In this document: in pieces, positions 12,269 to 23,035 of the stretch
Numbering within the stretch: position 1 is the first letter of the stretch
How the letters are laid out: every line of letters begins with the position of its first letter
Source: Notospermus geniculatus
Lineage: Eukaryota; Nemertea; Pilidiophora; Heteronemertea; Lineidae
Assembly: GCA_002633025.1 (NCBI GenBank)
Contig: NMRB01001981.1
Coordinates: forward strand, 2,080-66,079
Direction of reading: 5' to 3'
Length of the DNA: 64,000 nt
The notes under the pieces: model-generated
What the model saw: only the letters and a program-made list of their open reading frames with translations
Told to the model about the DNA's origin: nothing
Databases searched by the model: none
Translations under genes and position numbers: made by a program

Positions 12269-12835
12269 ATGACATCTTAAACTCCCTACGCAGTTGTGTA
12301 TCGCGCCCCTACGGTTTACGGTACCCGCTCTCCACAACTGCTTCGCTTGGATATGTTCGCCGCGTTTGGTCCACAGATGGCGCTGACAGACTAGACCATG
12401 AGAGCGCCGAGCGACCCGTATTAAACCAAGCAAGACCTGAGACACTTTTTTATTGGCTGAGCGGATCATGTGATCATGTAGTAGCAAGAGCAAAACAGAC
12501 AAGATGACTGTGCCCATTACCGATCAAAACGATAGGAGCAAAAATAAAGGATAAATTTAAATTGACGTTTAAAAAACACCAGAAGGAAGCGTTGAATCGT
12601 GTATTAATCCAACGGAAGGACATTTTGGTGATCATTTGATCAGCATCATCCCGTTGCTAACGGGCCAAAGAGTTTTTGAAAGCAGCGTGCTGATAGGCTA
12701 CAAAAATCGCGCGAAACCCCAGCGCCATCTGTGGACCAAACGCGGCGAACATATGCAAGTGAAGCAGTTGTGGAGAGCGGGTAAACCGAAGGGGGCGCGG
12801 TAAACAACTGCATTGGGAGTTTCATGACATCATCT
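12269..12835. mobile_element. 567-bp non-autonomous transposon with ~115-bp TIRs
   Basis: The segment 12269-12384 reappears inverted at 12720-12835 with close similarity, including ACAACTGCTTC and CGTTTGGTCCACAGATGGCG. The two arms enclose about 335 bp without a transposase. Both arms carry the same open frame, so similar peptides appear on opposite strands. That is a consequence of the inverted repeats. The internal part is AT-rich with a short GATCATGTGATCATG palindrome. The superfamily is unknown. Confidence 0.75.
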
Positions 12836-14247
12836 AGACCTACATTAAGGATATTTATCACCGGGACCCCCATTCCGTTTACACATGATAAGCCAAGATG
12901 CTCTGTCAGTGCACATATGTCGAGAAGCCCACACCGTCCCGTATCCGAGCCTGTGTCACGTTCAGTTCATCAGAGAAGATGTTATGTTTGGTGCTTAGCT
13001 GACCAAGCTAGGAAGAAATTCGCCATCGTGGACAGACAATGAGTATACAACGCTATTAGACAGGCCCATCAATCATGGCCCGGATCGGCTAAGAACTCCA
13101 CACAGTTGCCTTTTGGCTTATCTCCTTTATGCACGAACAAACGAGGAACCGTTATCGCGCTGGCTATTGCAGGATTTCGACACACGGCAAAGAAATGACC
13201 GTTTTATTGCCCAAGATAAACCGTACTCCGTTTTTGCCGGTATAAAATGCATTGTACGCAATGTCGGCGCAGGAGCTAGCAAATGTTCTTGGTGTGCGCA
13301 CGCTGGACTAGCTGCAGACTGAAGAGTTCTGAATCCTCATTGTTTGGGAGACATAGTTAGTCATCTAAAAGGTATTAGTGTTCATCAGTCAGGCAATTCG
13401 GTCGTATTTCCCGCATAATTCTATCTCTGCTGATAAGTGTGGCGATGGGACGTCATGAACGTGACGTCATTAAGATTAGCTCCGCAGTAAATGAACCGGA
13501 ATGCCATCAGTTAGGAATGGCAGAAACCGAGTCAATGAGACTGTAGGTTATTTGAATCTAAGCGATTAGAGAGATTTTCTGTTCTTCCTTGCCTAATTTG
13601 CCAAGTTTGGGGATCAGTCTGGGCCATTAGGTAGAGTATCAGATTGTCCTTGCTTGGCAAACAATGATAACACGGAGTTGGTACGTCCGTCAAACGAAGA
13701 AGTTGTTCCGATTTGATTGTCATCGTCTGAGAGAGAAAGAAAACAGATTGACAGCAGTTGCGCTCAAAAATTGTTGTTTTGCCCTTTGTCGTCTACAGCA
13801 ATATTTTCCAGACTATGAAAAGTTTGGAACCGATTAGGATTCGAATCAACGTCAGTGACGACAGGCACCGACATCACACCACTAACTGTATCCAGGGAGG
13901 CTTTTAATAGATAAACGTTTAACAAGAGCAGCGCAGAGTGTGGCATATGCCCCCTGACTGGTGTTGTTTGTGGGCATGGCCTAGATAGTAGGCCTACACT
14001 TGGGGGAAGCGGTGTGCTGGTCATTAAAAGGAACCCTCCCCTCCTATAGGCCCAAATGAAAGTGAATCAATAGCCGCGCAAGGGGTCACGAGTCAGTCAG
14101 GCAAGGTTTAAGTGCCGAACTCTGGGTAGTACCCATTGAGATCCTCCATGACCTGACGAGATTGGGCAATCTCAGCCAAGTCAATTTGGGGGCAGATTTC
14201 CCGAAAACGAGAAAGATGGACTTCGTCATCAGTTTCACTTTCACGAC
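12836..14247. other. Non-coding stretch with a CRE palindrome
   Basis: Short open frames only. The single structured site is the CRE pair at 13449-13469, listed separately. Confidence 0.5.
13449..13469. promoter_or_regulatory. Paired CRE motifs arranged as a palindrome
   Basis: GACGTCA (13449-13455) and TGACGTCA (13462-13469) face each other across six bases. CREB/ATF-type bZIP proteins bind such sites. No neighbouring gene supports a role here. Confidence 0.25.
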
Positions 14248-16006
14248 TCTGTACGGTGTGTACATGTCATTGACATTTTTTATAAAGCGAGATAATAAAT
14301 TTGATATCAATAAATACATTTACTGTTTTCGCTGAAGATTTTCGTTGTCAGTCATTTCGTCATGTAAGTTTCTAGGCCAAAGATAATTTCTTTCACAATA
14401 GGAAAGTCATGTCATAGATTATCTGACCCGATGTTGAGCACTGATGACACAAAATGTTAAGCTACATGTAATTTTCGAAGTTTCAATATCATGCAACAGT
14501 AATTGACCATTACAAATGAAACAACTCCAGAAAACAATTGTATCCCGTCTTATAATAAAGCTGCCACTAAAATTCGCTGTCTATCTTGTGGTGACAGCAG
14601 CTAAAACATGAAGACAAAACCTTTCATTATTAACCATGCTTCTCAGAATCTGTCTTCGACAGCAAACACGCCCCGCCCCGCGCCTAATAACGAAATCAGC
14701 GACAAAAGTCGCTGGCAAAAATAACGTGGAAAATCAGAAAGTTTTGATGAAACCTGGCGTAAAATTGAACATACGCTAACGGGCCGTGTTGTGCTTTGGG
14801 AGGCATTCAGTTGTGAAGACGCCTTTCTTCGCTAGCGCTGGGGCCAATATCATGCCATTAATCCCAGCAAAAAGAGTTCTGGTCCTGCTCCCCGTATGTC
14901 GTTTATCATCAAAAATGGGCCGGGTTAGGCTCAGCTACATCTGCTGCCGGGCTGATCAGGCGCAAACGGCTGTTACGGGAGTCCGCGTCATACACACCGG
15001 TGAGCACGGCGCTGATATTGCTAAAGCGTTTATTTTAACCGTCTTGTGCCTCTTTATCCATGTGGATGTGAGGAAAATGTTAGGTTTTGGTCGAAGGAGG
15101 GAATGAGTCGGCAACGAAATGCTAGTCGCCAGAAATCGGTCGTGTTTTAATTATTTACAAACACGCAGCACATTTGGAAGCAACTTTTTGCAATTTTTAT
15201 TATGGGTGTTCTGCAGGTGAAACTGAAGCCATATAAATTGGCGACACCTGCGCTTTCAAAGAAAATGTCTTCTTTAATCAGTAAATAATGAGATATATTT
15301 TAATCGCGGATTCGAACCCTGGGCCACAGAGGTGACAGACGCACAAACTTCAACCTTGTGCATCGACGTCCAACAGTGCATGCTGGCATCCGATTACTGA
15401 GAAGGTAAGAAACATACCCCGTCCATTTCGTCAGCTGCGGATGTGCAGATGTAAATAGAATAATAGAAAAAAAACCAAAAACGAAAAAACCCAAAACAAA
15501 ATAAAAAAGATATTAAAACGTAACCTTGAGAAGACCAGAATATGGATGGTTAAAAAAACAAACAAAAAAGAAAAAAAACAAGACGACGGTACAGTGTATA
15601 GTAGTCACTAAATAGAGAAAACTCTTGACATTTTAAATGTGCCCTTTCCCAGTCGGAGTTAGTTTTTTCTATGTTGTAACCAGCCATCCATGAGGGCAAT
15701 ATTGAATGCTCCATCTCTGAGCAAGGCAATATATTCTGACTAATTCAAACTTTTGGCCTCACACGTGGGCTATTAAAATTTCACAAATGACACCCGTGCC
15801 TTAGTGCCTCATTTAGATAAGTAACGAAATGTTTCTGTTTCTTTTATACATGATAAAACTGCTGGCACGTACTGCAGATTCGTTTTAGCTCAGTGACTGC
15901 CAATTCTACTGCACACGATTAGCCAGTCACACGTTGTTGAAAGTTAAAGGGGGAGTGCGAACGCTCTGACTTTCACCTGCTGAAATTGAAGAATAAGTAG
16001 GTGGGG
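14248..16006 (+). repeat. Direct duplicate, left copy (~1.76 kb), ending at a gap
   Basis: This segment matches 16176-17819 nearly throughout and ends at the N at 16007, where both copies share GTAGGTGGGG. The left copy carries extra sequence at about 15310-15480 that the right copy lacks. A 106-codon open frame at 14786-15106 recurs as 111 codons in the other copy only because the DNA is duplicated. It resembles no family I know. Confidence 0.85.
15308..15335 (-). repeat. tRNA-like B-box present in one haplotype copy
   Basis: On the minus strand the sequence reads GGGTTCGAATCC, a perfect B-box, preceded by a GTGGCCCA tail. No clear A-box is found. The right-hand duplicate (about 17246) lacks about 25 bp covering the box, so it is polymorphic between the two copies. 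It is probably a SINE remnant. Confidence 0.35.
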
Positions 16007-16007
16007 N
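16007..16007. other. Assembly gap between duplicated contig ends
   Basis: A single N sits exactly where the left copy of the duplication ends. The first 168 bases after it (16008-16175) have no match in the left copy, so the two versions differ there. Confidence 0.85.
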
Positions 16008-16175
16008 AAAACTCTTATCATGTTATATCTCGTTTCTATGTATTGTGGCAGTCATTTTGTAGACCATCAAGTTAGGTCACGGTCACCACCTAACCAAAAT
16101 AAAACAAACTTCAATTGCATGATGATATCTCATTGCCTCTAGACCAAGAGCACACACTAGTATGAGCAAGAAAGA

Positions 16176-17819
16176 TTCTGTACGATGTGTACATGTCATT
16201 GACATTTTATAAAGCGAGATGATAAATTTGATATCAATAAATACATACATGTAGGCCTACCGGTACTGGAATTTGCGATGACTTTCGTTGTCAGTCATTT
16301 CGTCATGTAAGTTTCAGGCCAAAGATAATTTGTTTTCACAATAGGAAAGTCATGTCATAAGATTATCTGACCCGATATTGAGCACTGATGACACAAAATG
16401 TGAAACTAATTATCGAAGTTTCAATATCATGCAACAGTAATTGACCATTACAAATGAAACAACTCCAGAAACCAATTGAACAAAACTGTATCCCGTCTTA
16501 ATAAAGCTGCCACTAAAATTCCCTCTCTATCTTGTGGTGACAGCAGCTAAAACATAAAGACAAAACCTTTCATTATTAACCATGCTTCTTAGAATCTGTC
16601 TTCGACACCAAACACGCCCCGCCCCGCGCCTAATAACGAAATCAGCGACAAAAGTCGCTGGCAAAAATAACGTGGAAAATCAGAAAGTTTTGATGAAACC
16701 TGGCGTAAAATTGAACATACGCTAACGGGCCGTGTTGTGCTTTGGGAGGCATTCAGTTGTGAAGACGCCTTTCTTCGCTAGCGCTGGGGCCAATATCATG
16801 CCATTAATCCCAGCAAAAAGAGTTCTGGTCCTGCTCCCCGTATGTCGTTTATCATCAAAAATGGGCCGGGTTAGGCTCAGCTACATCTGCTGCCGGGCTG
16901 ATCAGGCGCAAACGGCTGTTACGGGAGTCCGCGTCATACACACCGGTGAGCACGGCGCTGATATTGCTAAAGCGTTTATTTTAACCGTCTTGTGCCTCTT
17001 TATCCGTGTGGATGTGAGGAAAATGTTAGTTTTTGGTCGAAGGAGGAAGTCGGCTACGAAATGCTAGTCCTCAGAAATCGGTCTTGTTTTAATCATTTAC
17101 AAACACGCAGCACATTTGATGGAAGCAACTTTTTGCAGTTCTTATCGTGGATAATGTTCTGCAGGTGAAACTGAAGCCATACATTGGCGACACCTGCGCT
17201 TTCAAAGAAAATGGCCTTCAGTAAAGAGACATATTTTAATCGCGGACAGACGCACAAACTTCAACCTTGTGCATCCCCCCCCAAAAAAAAATAAAACGGA
17301 AAACCCAAAACAAAATAAGAAAGATATTAAAACAGAACCTTGAGAAGATCAGAATCACGGATGATTAAACAAAACAAAAAAAGAAGAAAAAACAGGACGA
17401 TGGTACAGTACATGTAGTCACTAAATACCGAAAACTCTTGACATTTTAAATGTGCCCTTTCCCACTCGGAGTTAGTTTTTTCTATGTTGTAACCAGCCAT
17501 CCATGAGGGCAATATTGAATGCTCCATCTCTGAGCAAGGCGATATATTCTGACTAATTCAAACTTTTGGCCTCACACGTGGGCTATTAAAATTTCACAAA
17601 TGACACCGGTGCCTTAGTGCCTCATTTAGATAAGTAACGAAATGTTTCTGTTTCTTTTATACATGATAAAACTGCTGGCACGTACTGCAGATTCGTTTTA
17701 GCTCAGTGACTGCCAATTCTACTGCACACGATTAGCCAGTCACACGTTGTTGAAAGTTAAAGGGGGAGTGCGAACGCTCTGACTTTCACCTGCTGAAATT
17801 GAAGAATAAGTAGGTGGGG
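16176..17819 (+). repeat. Direct duplicate, right copy (~1.64 kb)
   Basis: Counterpart of 14248-16006 with numerous substitutions and indels. It is shorter because it lacks the block around the B-box and part of an A-rich tract. It contains TACATGTAGGCCTAC near 16245, in which two common palindromes of this genome overlap. No gene is supported. Confidence 0.85.
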
Positions 17820-18043
17820 CCGGAGGCTGCATGGCGTTTTTCCCTTTTCCCCTCATCCTAGCAGGAATACAGCGCAATCTTTTAATGAATGCTAACATTC
17901 CACTTAAAGCTGAACTGCATTAAAAACACAACAACGCCACCGTATGGTGGTCAACAGAAACATAAACATCGTCTTTCGAAGTACATGAACATAATAGGCT
18001 ACCAGCCTAGTTGGTGACACTGGTGTATTGTCTGTTGATGCAG

Positions 18044-18235
18044 AGGTTCTGACATACCATTACCAGTGTCGTAGAATGTCATGCCCCCCGATATGAGATG
18101 CCCCACAACAATAGATTCTGACGGATTAAGGGTCAGCCGAGGTTCTGACATACCATTACCAGTGTCGTAGAATGTCATGCCCCCCGATATGAGATGCCCC
18201 ACAACAATAGATTCTGACGGATTAAGGGTCAGCCG
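18044..18235 (+). repeat. 96-bp tandem duplication (two units)
   Basis: The 96-bp unit beginning AGGTTCTGACATACC (18044) is repeated immediately at 18140 with essentially no differences. It duplicates the left arm of the foldback element at 18063-18327. Since 96 is divisible by three, the minus strand reads an in-frame repeated peptide, which is not evidence of coding. Confidence 0.9.
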
Positions 18236-18327
18236 GGCACTGACAAACAGAACTTCTGTTACCAGATGTCCCCTGAACAAAAGAAGCGGGCATCTGATAT
18301 CGGGGGCATTACATTCCATGACACCTG
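18063..18327. mobile_element. Foldback element, copy A of a two-copy family
   Basis: The left terminus (CCAGTGTCGTAGAATGTC) pairs with the inverted right terminus ending at 18327 (CATTCCATGACACCTG). Both continue inward through a CCCCCGATAT block. The left arm has been tandemly duplicated (96-bp unit). A second member with the same ends lies at 51139-51311. No transposase is encoded. Confidence 0.65.
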
Positions 18328-18783
18328 TATATTTCAACAGGTAGCAGTCACTAAGAGAACCCTAACAAACCGCATACTGGGATTCCGAAAGAAACTTCAT
18401 ATCACCAGTCTTCTGCAGACTTTATCACTTGGACGGCGTCACTCGATGTGTCTCGACTGAAAGCCAAAAACTGAATACAGTGGCGCCACCAAAGGGGCAG
18501 GTAGTCTATCATGTTCGGGAGGTACATGTATTCGAAGGGCGTGCACTTCCGTAGGTCACCATACCGCGGCGCTGTGGTATTTTGTTCATGCAATTCAGCT
18601 TTAAACTTCACCAATTCCATTTTATCTGGACAGAATATTTCAATACAATTTGTGTCCGTCTACCACAGTTAGCTGACCTGTTGATAATACCAAGCGGCGA
18701 TCCGTTTTAGACCCGAAGGATCACGGATTGGTGCTCTGGGCTCATGGAGATGTCAGCATTAGCAATACCGCCCCAAATACACC

Positions 18784-18866
18784 CGAAATAAAGAAATACC
18801 CTCGAAATAAAGCAATACACTCGAAATAAGGAAATACACATGTACACTCGAAATAAGGAAATGCAC
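18784..18866 (+). repeat. 19-bp minisatellite, four units
   Basis: Four units of about 19 bp read CGAAATAARGAAATACACT. The third carries an 8-base extension, CATGTACA, that contains the common TACATGTA-type palindrome. Confidence 0.85.
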
Positions 18867-19179
18867 TTTTTTTCAATCCAATGCAGACGTTTGTCGCATC
18901 GATGTCAAGATTTGCTGCGTAATCAATCGATTTTTTGAGTGCAAACCATGTGTGATGCGGAAGCGGTAAAGTGTTACAAATCCATAGTGATTGATGGAGC
19001 GTTCGGATGACCGAACTGGGCCAGGGAATTTTTCATTAAAATCATTTTATGATTAGTCACGGCCGATCAAGGCCCAGTGTTACTGTCAGAGGAAGATACA
19101 GCCGTAATTTACTGTGAAATGAATGAAAATGAAAATGAAAGTATAATACATGTAAGTGCCTGTATCCAGTACAAAGTGA

Positions 19180-19335
19180 TCCAAGAGTGTAGCGATGAAA
19201 GAGATAGGTTTGGAGACTACTCCAGAAGATTGTGTTGCTGCCGCTTGCCCAAGCTGGTTCCATTGTCTTGGGGCAGCGCAAGAAGGCATGATCTCCAACC
19301 GACCTGCTCCAAGTTCGCAACAGCAGATTGTCATC
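19180..19335 (-). pseudogene. Decayed LINE reverse-transcriptase ORF, C-terminal tail
   Basis: Minus-strand translation gives GDHAF (about 19296-19282), then after a frameshift CAAPRQWNQL (about 19280-19251), then after another shift SLQTYLFHRYTL (about 19218-19183). The order GD-x-AF, AAP-x-x-WN-x-L and S-L-x-TYLF is the usual end of the ORF2 protein in CR1/L2/Jockey-type LINEs. Two frameshifts within about 40 codons show it is dead. A short GAAAAT microsatellite lies downstream on that strand, as is common at LINE 3' ends. The 401-bp element at 19343-19743 begins just upstream on the minus strand. The clade assignment is tentative. Confidence 0.6.
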
Positions 19336-19342
19336 AGCAGAC

Positions 19343-19743
19343 TATGGGCGGTTACAACCGCAAATAAAGACGTTAAAAAGTACGTTGCTATTCATGATCT
19401 GTGCAGTCGTCGGGATGTGATCTCGAGTCGTAACCGTGAAAGACGTATAGATAAGAAAGGCATTAGGCGGCGCTGCAGTCATCGGGACGATTTTTTAAGT
19501 CGTAGCAAAGAAAGACGTTGGCGGCGCTGCAATCGTAATGATGATCTAGAGTGAAGCTGATATAGGCTACACTATAGACGTTACAGAATTAGAAGAATTT
19601 TAAAGTTTTGATCAACTGTGTCTCTCGATCGCCCCACCGACTTTGCGCCACCCAACATCTTTCTTCGCTACGACTCGAGATCTTACCACAACACTGGAGA
19701 TCATTGACTAATAACGTCTTTATTGGCGGATACAACCGCCCAT
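19343..19743. mobile_element. 401-bp MITE with 7-bp target duplication AGCAGAC
   Basis: It starts TATGGGCGGTT and ends with the inverse AACCGCCCAT. The arms run inward for about 120 bp with similarity (AATAAAGACGTTA and GATCTCGAGTCGTA occur on both). AGCAGAC flanks it exactly at 19336-19342 and 19744-19750. Inside, a motif GGCGCTGCAGTC[A/G]TCGGGA recurs in tandem. It lies directly against the LINE tail, so it may have inserted in or beside it. Seven bases of target duplication would fit hAT-like or P-like elements. Confidence 0.75.
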
Positions 19744-19750
19744 AGCAGAC

Positions 19751-20297
19751 GTAGGCATCGTCTGGACCAGTTCACTGGGGTAGATGTTTGTCCGCACACC
19801 AGATGGGAAGGCTTTAAGGGGACAGTCAATTCCTTGGGGTGAAGTCAATGCATCGAGTCGAACACACGAGTCCATCCAAGTGCCCCTTGACAATCTTTCA
19901 CCAGACGCTAAGTGGACAGTTTCGTTGACTCACTTTACGTCCCCTGGGAGTGGTACCTCAACCAGTGCACTGATTGAGACGTTGTCACTGTAATCACTAG
20001 CCGTGGTGACAGCCTTGACAGAAAATACAGAACGGCGACGGAGGGCGGAGAGCTTTCTGGTTTAGCTATACACGATACGGACATGTGAGTGAAATTAGCA
20101 GGATAACAAACGCAATGGCAACAGAGCAGGATGCAAATCCATGTGGATATGCACCCTCTCGGGGTCACGCTAGAAAGGACAGAAGAATTCAGGTTTAAGT
20201 TGGGTTTTGTTGCCTTGGGTATTGAGAAAGATTCAAATGACACGAATCATGAAGAACGCTATTATCTGAACCCAAAGGACCAGGTTTCCTACTTTTG
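19751..20297. other. Non-coding stretch, nothing recognised
   Basis: I tried to extend the LINE reading frame upstream on the minus strand here and found no reverse-transcriptase motif. Nothing else is seen. Confidence 0.45.
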
Positions 20298-20732
20298 AAT
20301 GACGACAAGTTGATACCAAAAAGAATGACGGCAAGTTGACACCTGATGACGGCAATTGGTACCCAAAAGAATGACACCGCGGTGCCACAAAAAGAATTAC
20401 GGCAAGTTGATACCCAACGAATAACGGCATGCATGTCAATACCCAAAAGAATGACGGCCTGTTGATACCCACAATAATGACGGCAAGTTGATACCCAAAG
20501 AATGAGTTGATACCCAAAATAATGACGGCAAGTTGATACCCAAAGAATGAGTTGATACCCAAAATAATGAGTTGATATCCAAAAGCATGTTGATACCCAA
20601 AAGAATGACGGCAAGTTGATGCCTAAAAGAATAATGGCAAGTTGATACCCAAAAGAATGACGCCAAGTCGATACCCAAAAGAATGACGGCAAGTTGATAC
20701 CCAACGACGGCGTGTTGATACTCAAAAGAATG
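20298..20732 (+). repeat. 26-bp minisatellite, first block
   Basis: About 16 degenerate units of roughly 26 bp, typified by AAAAGAATGACGGCAAGTTG and then ATACCC, with several shortened units. Because 26 is not a multiple of three and the units lack stops on the minus strand, three overlapping long minus-strand frames appear. The longest has 204 codons, and all encode the same repeated peptide in different phases. This marks repeat, not gene. Confidence 0.9.
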
Positions 20733-20733
20733 N
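20733..20733. other. Assembly gap in minisatellite
   Basis: A single N lies inside the repeat array, where overlap assembly commonly fails. The true array length is unknown. Confidence 0.85.
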
Positions 20734-20912
20734 ACAAAACCGTCTTTACTGCACTCACACTTAACGTTCTCAGCTCATTATCTCCTGGACACGAGAAAAT
20801 GACCCACACAAACCATTACATCAAAAATGGATACAAATGGTCACTTTTTGAAGACGTTATCTTTGCCGGCGGAAAAATCAAGGACGAAAATAATGGCTCA
20901 CTATGGTGCCCA

Positions 20913-21114
20913 CGTGACCCAAAAGAATGACGGCCAGTTAACACCTAAAAGAATGACGCCTTGTCGATACCTAAAAGAACGACGGCAAGTTGATACCCAA
21001 AAGAATGATGCCAAGTCGATACCTAAAAGAATGACGGCAAGTTGATACCTAAAAGAATGACGCCAAGTCGGTAACTAAAAGAATGACGCCAAGTCGATAC
21101 CTAAAGGAATGACT
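20913..21114 (+). repeat. 26-bp minisatellite, second block
   Basis: The same unit family as 20298-20732, with CTAAAAGAATGACGCCAAGTC variants more frequent. It is separated from the first block by about 180 bp of unrelated sequence (20734-20912) in which nothing is recognised. Confidence 0.9.
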
Positions 21115-22084
21115 GAGCAGTCACTTTGAATCGCGCTAAATCGTTTCCAAATTACTGCACAGTGAAAATATCATCAACGCTGTCAGCACGTGCGATCAAT
21201 CCATCTTGCTCTGATCTGGGCCGATAATATAATTAATCAAAGCAAATTCACCAAGGAATCCATTAAAATGCCTCTTGTTTTGTGCTACATATCATGAAAT
21301 ATAATCTTTAGGTTTCAGTCTAAATAGGCACTGAAATGTCAACGTTCAAAGTACTTCAGAATCAATGATTCTACAAGGCGCTTATAGTCAGGATAGTCCC
21401 TATCAATTTCAGTAAGTCGTTACGTCACGTGAGCGGCTGCGAGATGTGTTCTGGCGTCCCTCGCTACCAGGTAAATCCCCGGATCTAGCGAGTTAATCCG
21501 GGTGTCTTTAGCCTCATCCTCACATTATAGGAAAACAATTGTTCGACGTCATATTCCGTGACAAAATATCAAAATTGGTATTAGTGGGGTTATGAATGAA
21601 CGTGATGACCGTGGGGTGGGGAAAAGTTGCGAAGACAGATTGTGCCTCGCTTAGGCGCGGGATGGATTATCTTAAAATATTGGCCGCTAAGCTGGGTAAT
21701 GATTTTCAGTAATCAAACCATAAAGTCTTGAAAATACGCCGCTAACTTGTCTGATGCCGTACTAATATTGCAATACAGTAATGAGAGCTTGTGGGTTTTA
21801 TGACTTGGGAAAAGTTGACGGGGTGATCGTGAAGGTGAGGTCAGAAATAAAAATCCCAAATGAAAAACCATAATGAATAAAAGGAGCCGGTATTTTACGT
21901 TTCCGACTAATTAACAGAAATTCAACCCCTCCGACCTGCAAAACGGTTGATCACCGAGGATATGCAAACGATGACTGTCGTCACTGACGTCAGAATGTTT
22001 TGTCTTCCGAGGTTTCACAGAGTTGGTTGTGAAGCTGCAGATCATCAAACATAATAAGTATACTGCCATTCCCCGTGGCCCGCT
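21115..22084. other. Non-coding stretch, nothing recognised
   Basis: Unique-looking sequence without a long open frame, repeat or RNA gene. Confidence 0.5.
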
Positions 22085-22300
22085 GTTTCCAACCGCTCCG
22101 CGTTTTACCCGCGCTCAGAAACTGCTTCGGTCACGCGATCCTCAGACGATGTCCAATAGGCGTCACTAGTGCGTGTTAGAATTGGCGCCAAACTAGCCAG
22201 CCAATCAGTGATCCGCTATCAGGACCACTTGGACGGATGATTTTTACCCAACATTGCGACCTGTGCCCCTCGACATGCTCGATGTGTTTCAGCCAATCCA
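22085..22300 (+). repeat. CCAAT-bearing dispersed repeat, copy 1
   Basis: First of three copies in the window. It starts near GTTTC[C/G]AAC, passes TTACCCGCGCTC, and contains three CCAAT pentamers (22153, 22201 and 22293) in shared contexts, including CCAATAGGCGTCACTAGTG and AGCCAATCAGTGAT. Similarity to the other copies ends just after the third. It carries no ORF or terminal inverted repeat. Confidence 0.75.
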
Positions 22301-22970
22301 CATAGAGACCTGGCTGTAAAACTTGTATCTGCCACCTGGTAGAGCCCGGCCGTGAGCGTAATGATAAACTTCCAGGACAGACTTTCAACAACTCGTGGCG
22401 ATCCCAAACGGTCTTGACTCACGGAATTCAACCAAGAAACTTTCGCCGCATCTCCTGCATACCAAACAATCAACGGGTACTTAGAATTCATTGATGACAC
22501 ACACGATTGTTTGTACCGGAGATAATGTCTCTGGTGTGTCCCTTGTCTCTCAGACCTAAGCCCAACCGATTCCTTTGGGGTGATCGTTCCAGGTATATAG
22601 GGTGTCCACAAAGACATAGAGCTACGGAATACCTCAAGTGGTTTCTTGTGTCCGGTTGGTCTGGTGGTTGGTGTGCAATACTAATGAAGCCAAGGGAAGC
22701 GGGGCGGAACGTATCACTTTCAGGAACAGTTCGGATTAGTCAAGGCTTTAAATGGTGTGCAAATACAATAGTGGGTTGAAAAACCCAGTAGGAAAGAGGG
22801 AGAGAATTCGAACTGATGGAATTATATCGCCGTTAGAACCAGGTTGTGGACCTAAGAAATTTATGAAGTCCTTAATAAATTATGGGAGTAGCTGCAAGTG
22901 ATATCAATTATAAGTCGCACTTGTGCTACATGTACCACGTATCACAAAAGCAAGTAACACGTCTTGACGG
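22301..22970. other. Mostly unrecognised; weak Ig-like reading on the minus strand
   Basis: Minus strand 22320-22617 stays open and includes a C-x13-W spacing followed by ITLTAGLYQV, loosely like the D-x-G-x-Y-x-C end of an immunoglobulin domain but without the second cysteine. I do not call a gene. A B-box-like GTTCGAATTC on the minus strand near 22813 lacks a good A-box. Confidence 0.2.
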
Positions 22971-23026
22971 CATCTTATGACTACCACAGGGTTGTGACAC
23001 CACTACGCCCTTCGACAACGCTCGCA
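22971..23026 (+). repeat. Dispersed repeat (CATCTT-GACTACC family), copy 1
   Basis: The core GACTACCACAGGGTTGTGAC, with flanking CGCCC and ACGCTCG blocks, matches inverted copies at 61335-61393 and 62110-62153. The copies are diverged and short. The element type is unknown. Confidence 0.55.
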
Positions 23027-23035
23027 TGGTGGTGT

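Noticed and set aside
12259-12873. Matching peptides on opposite strands
   Set aside because: They arise from the two inverted arms of one transposon-like element.
14786-17067. Apparently conserved 106- and 111-codon frames in two places
   Set aside because: They are similar because the surrounding DNA is duplicated at the gap. Non-coding flanks are just as similar.
20195-20809. 204-codon minus-strand open frame and its two overlapping companions
   Set aside because: They lie in the 26-bp minisatellite and give the same repeated peptide in three phases. The period is not a multiple of three.
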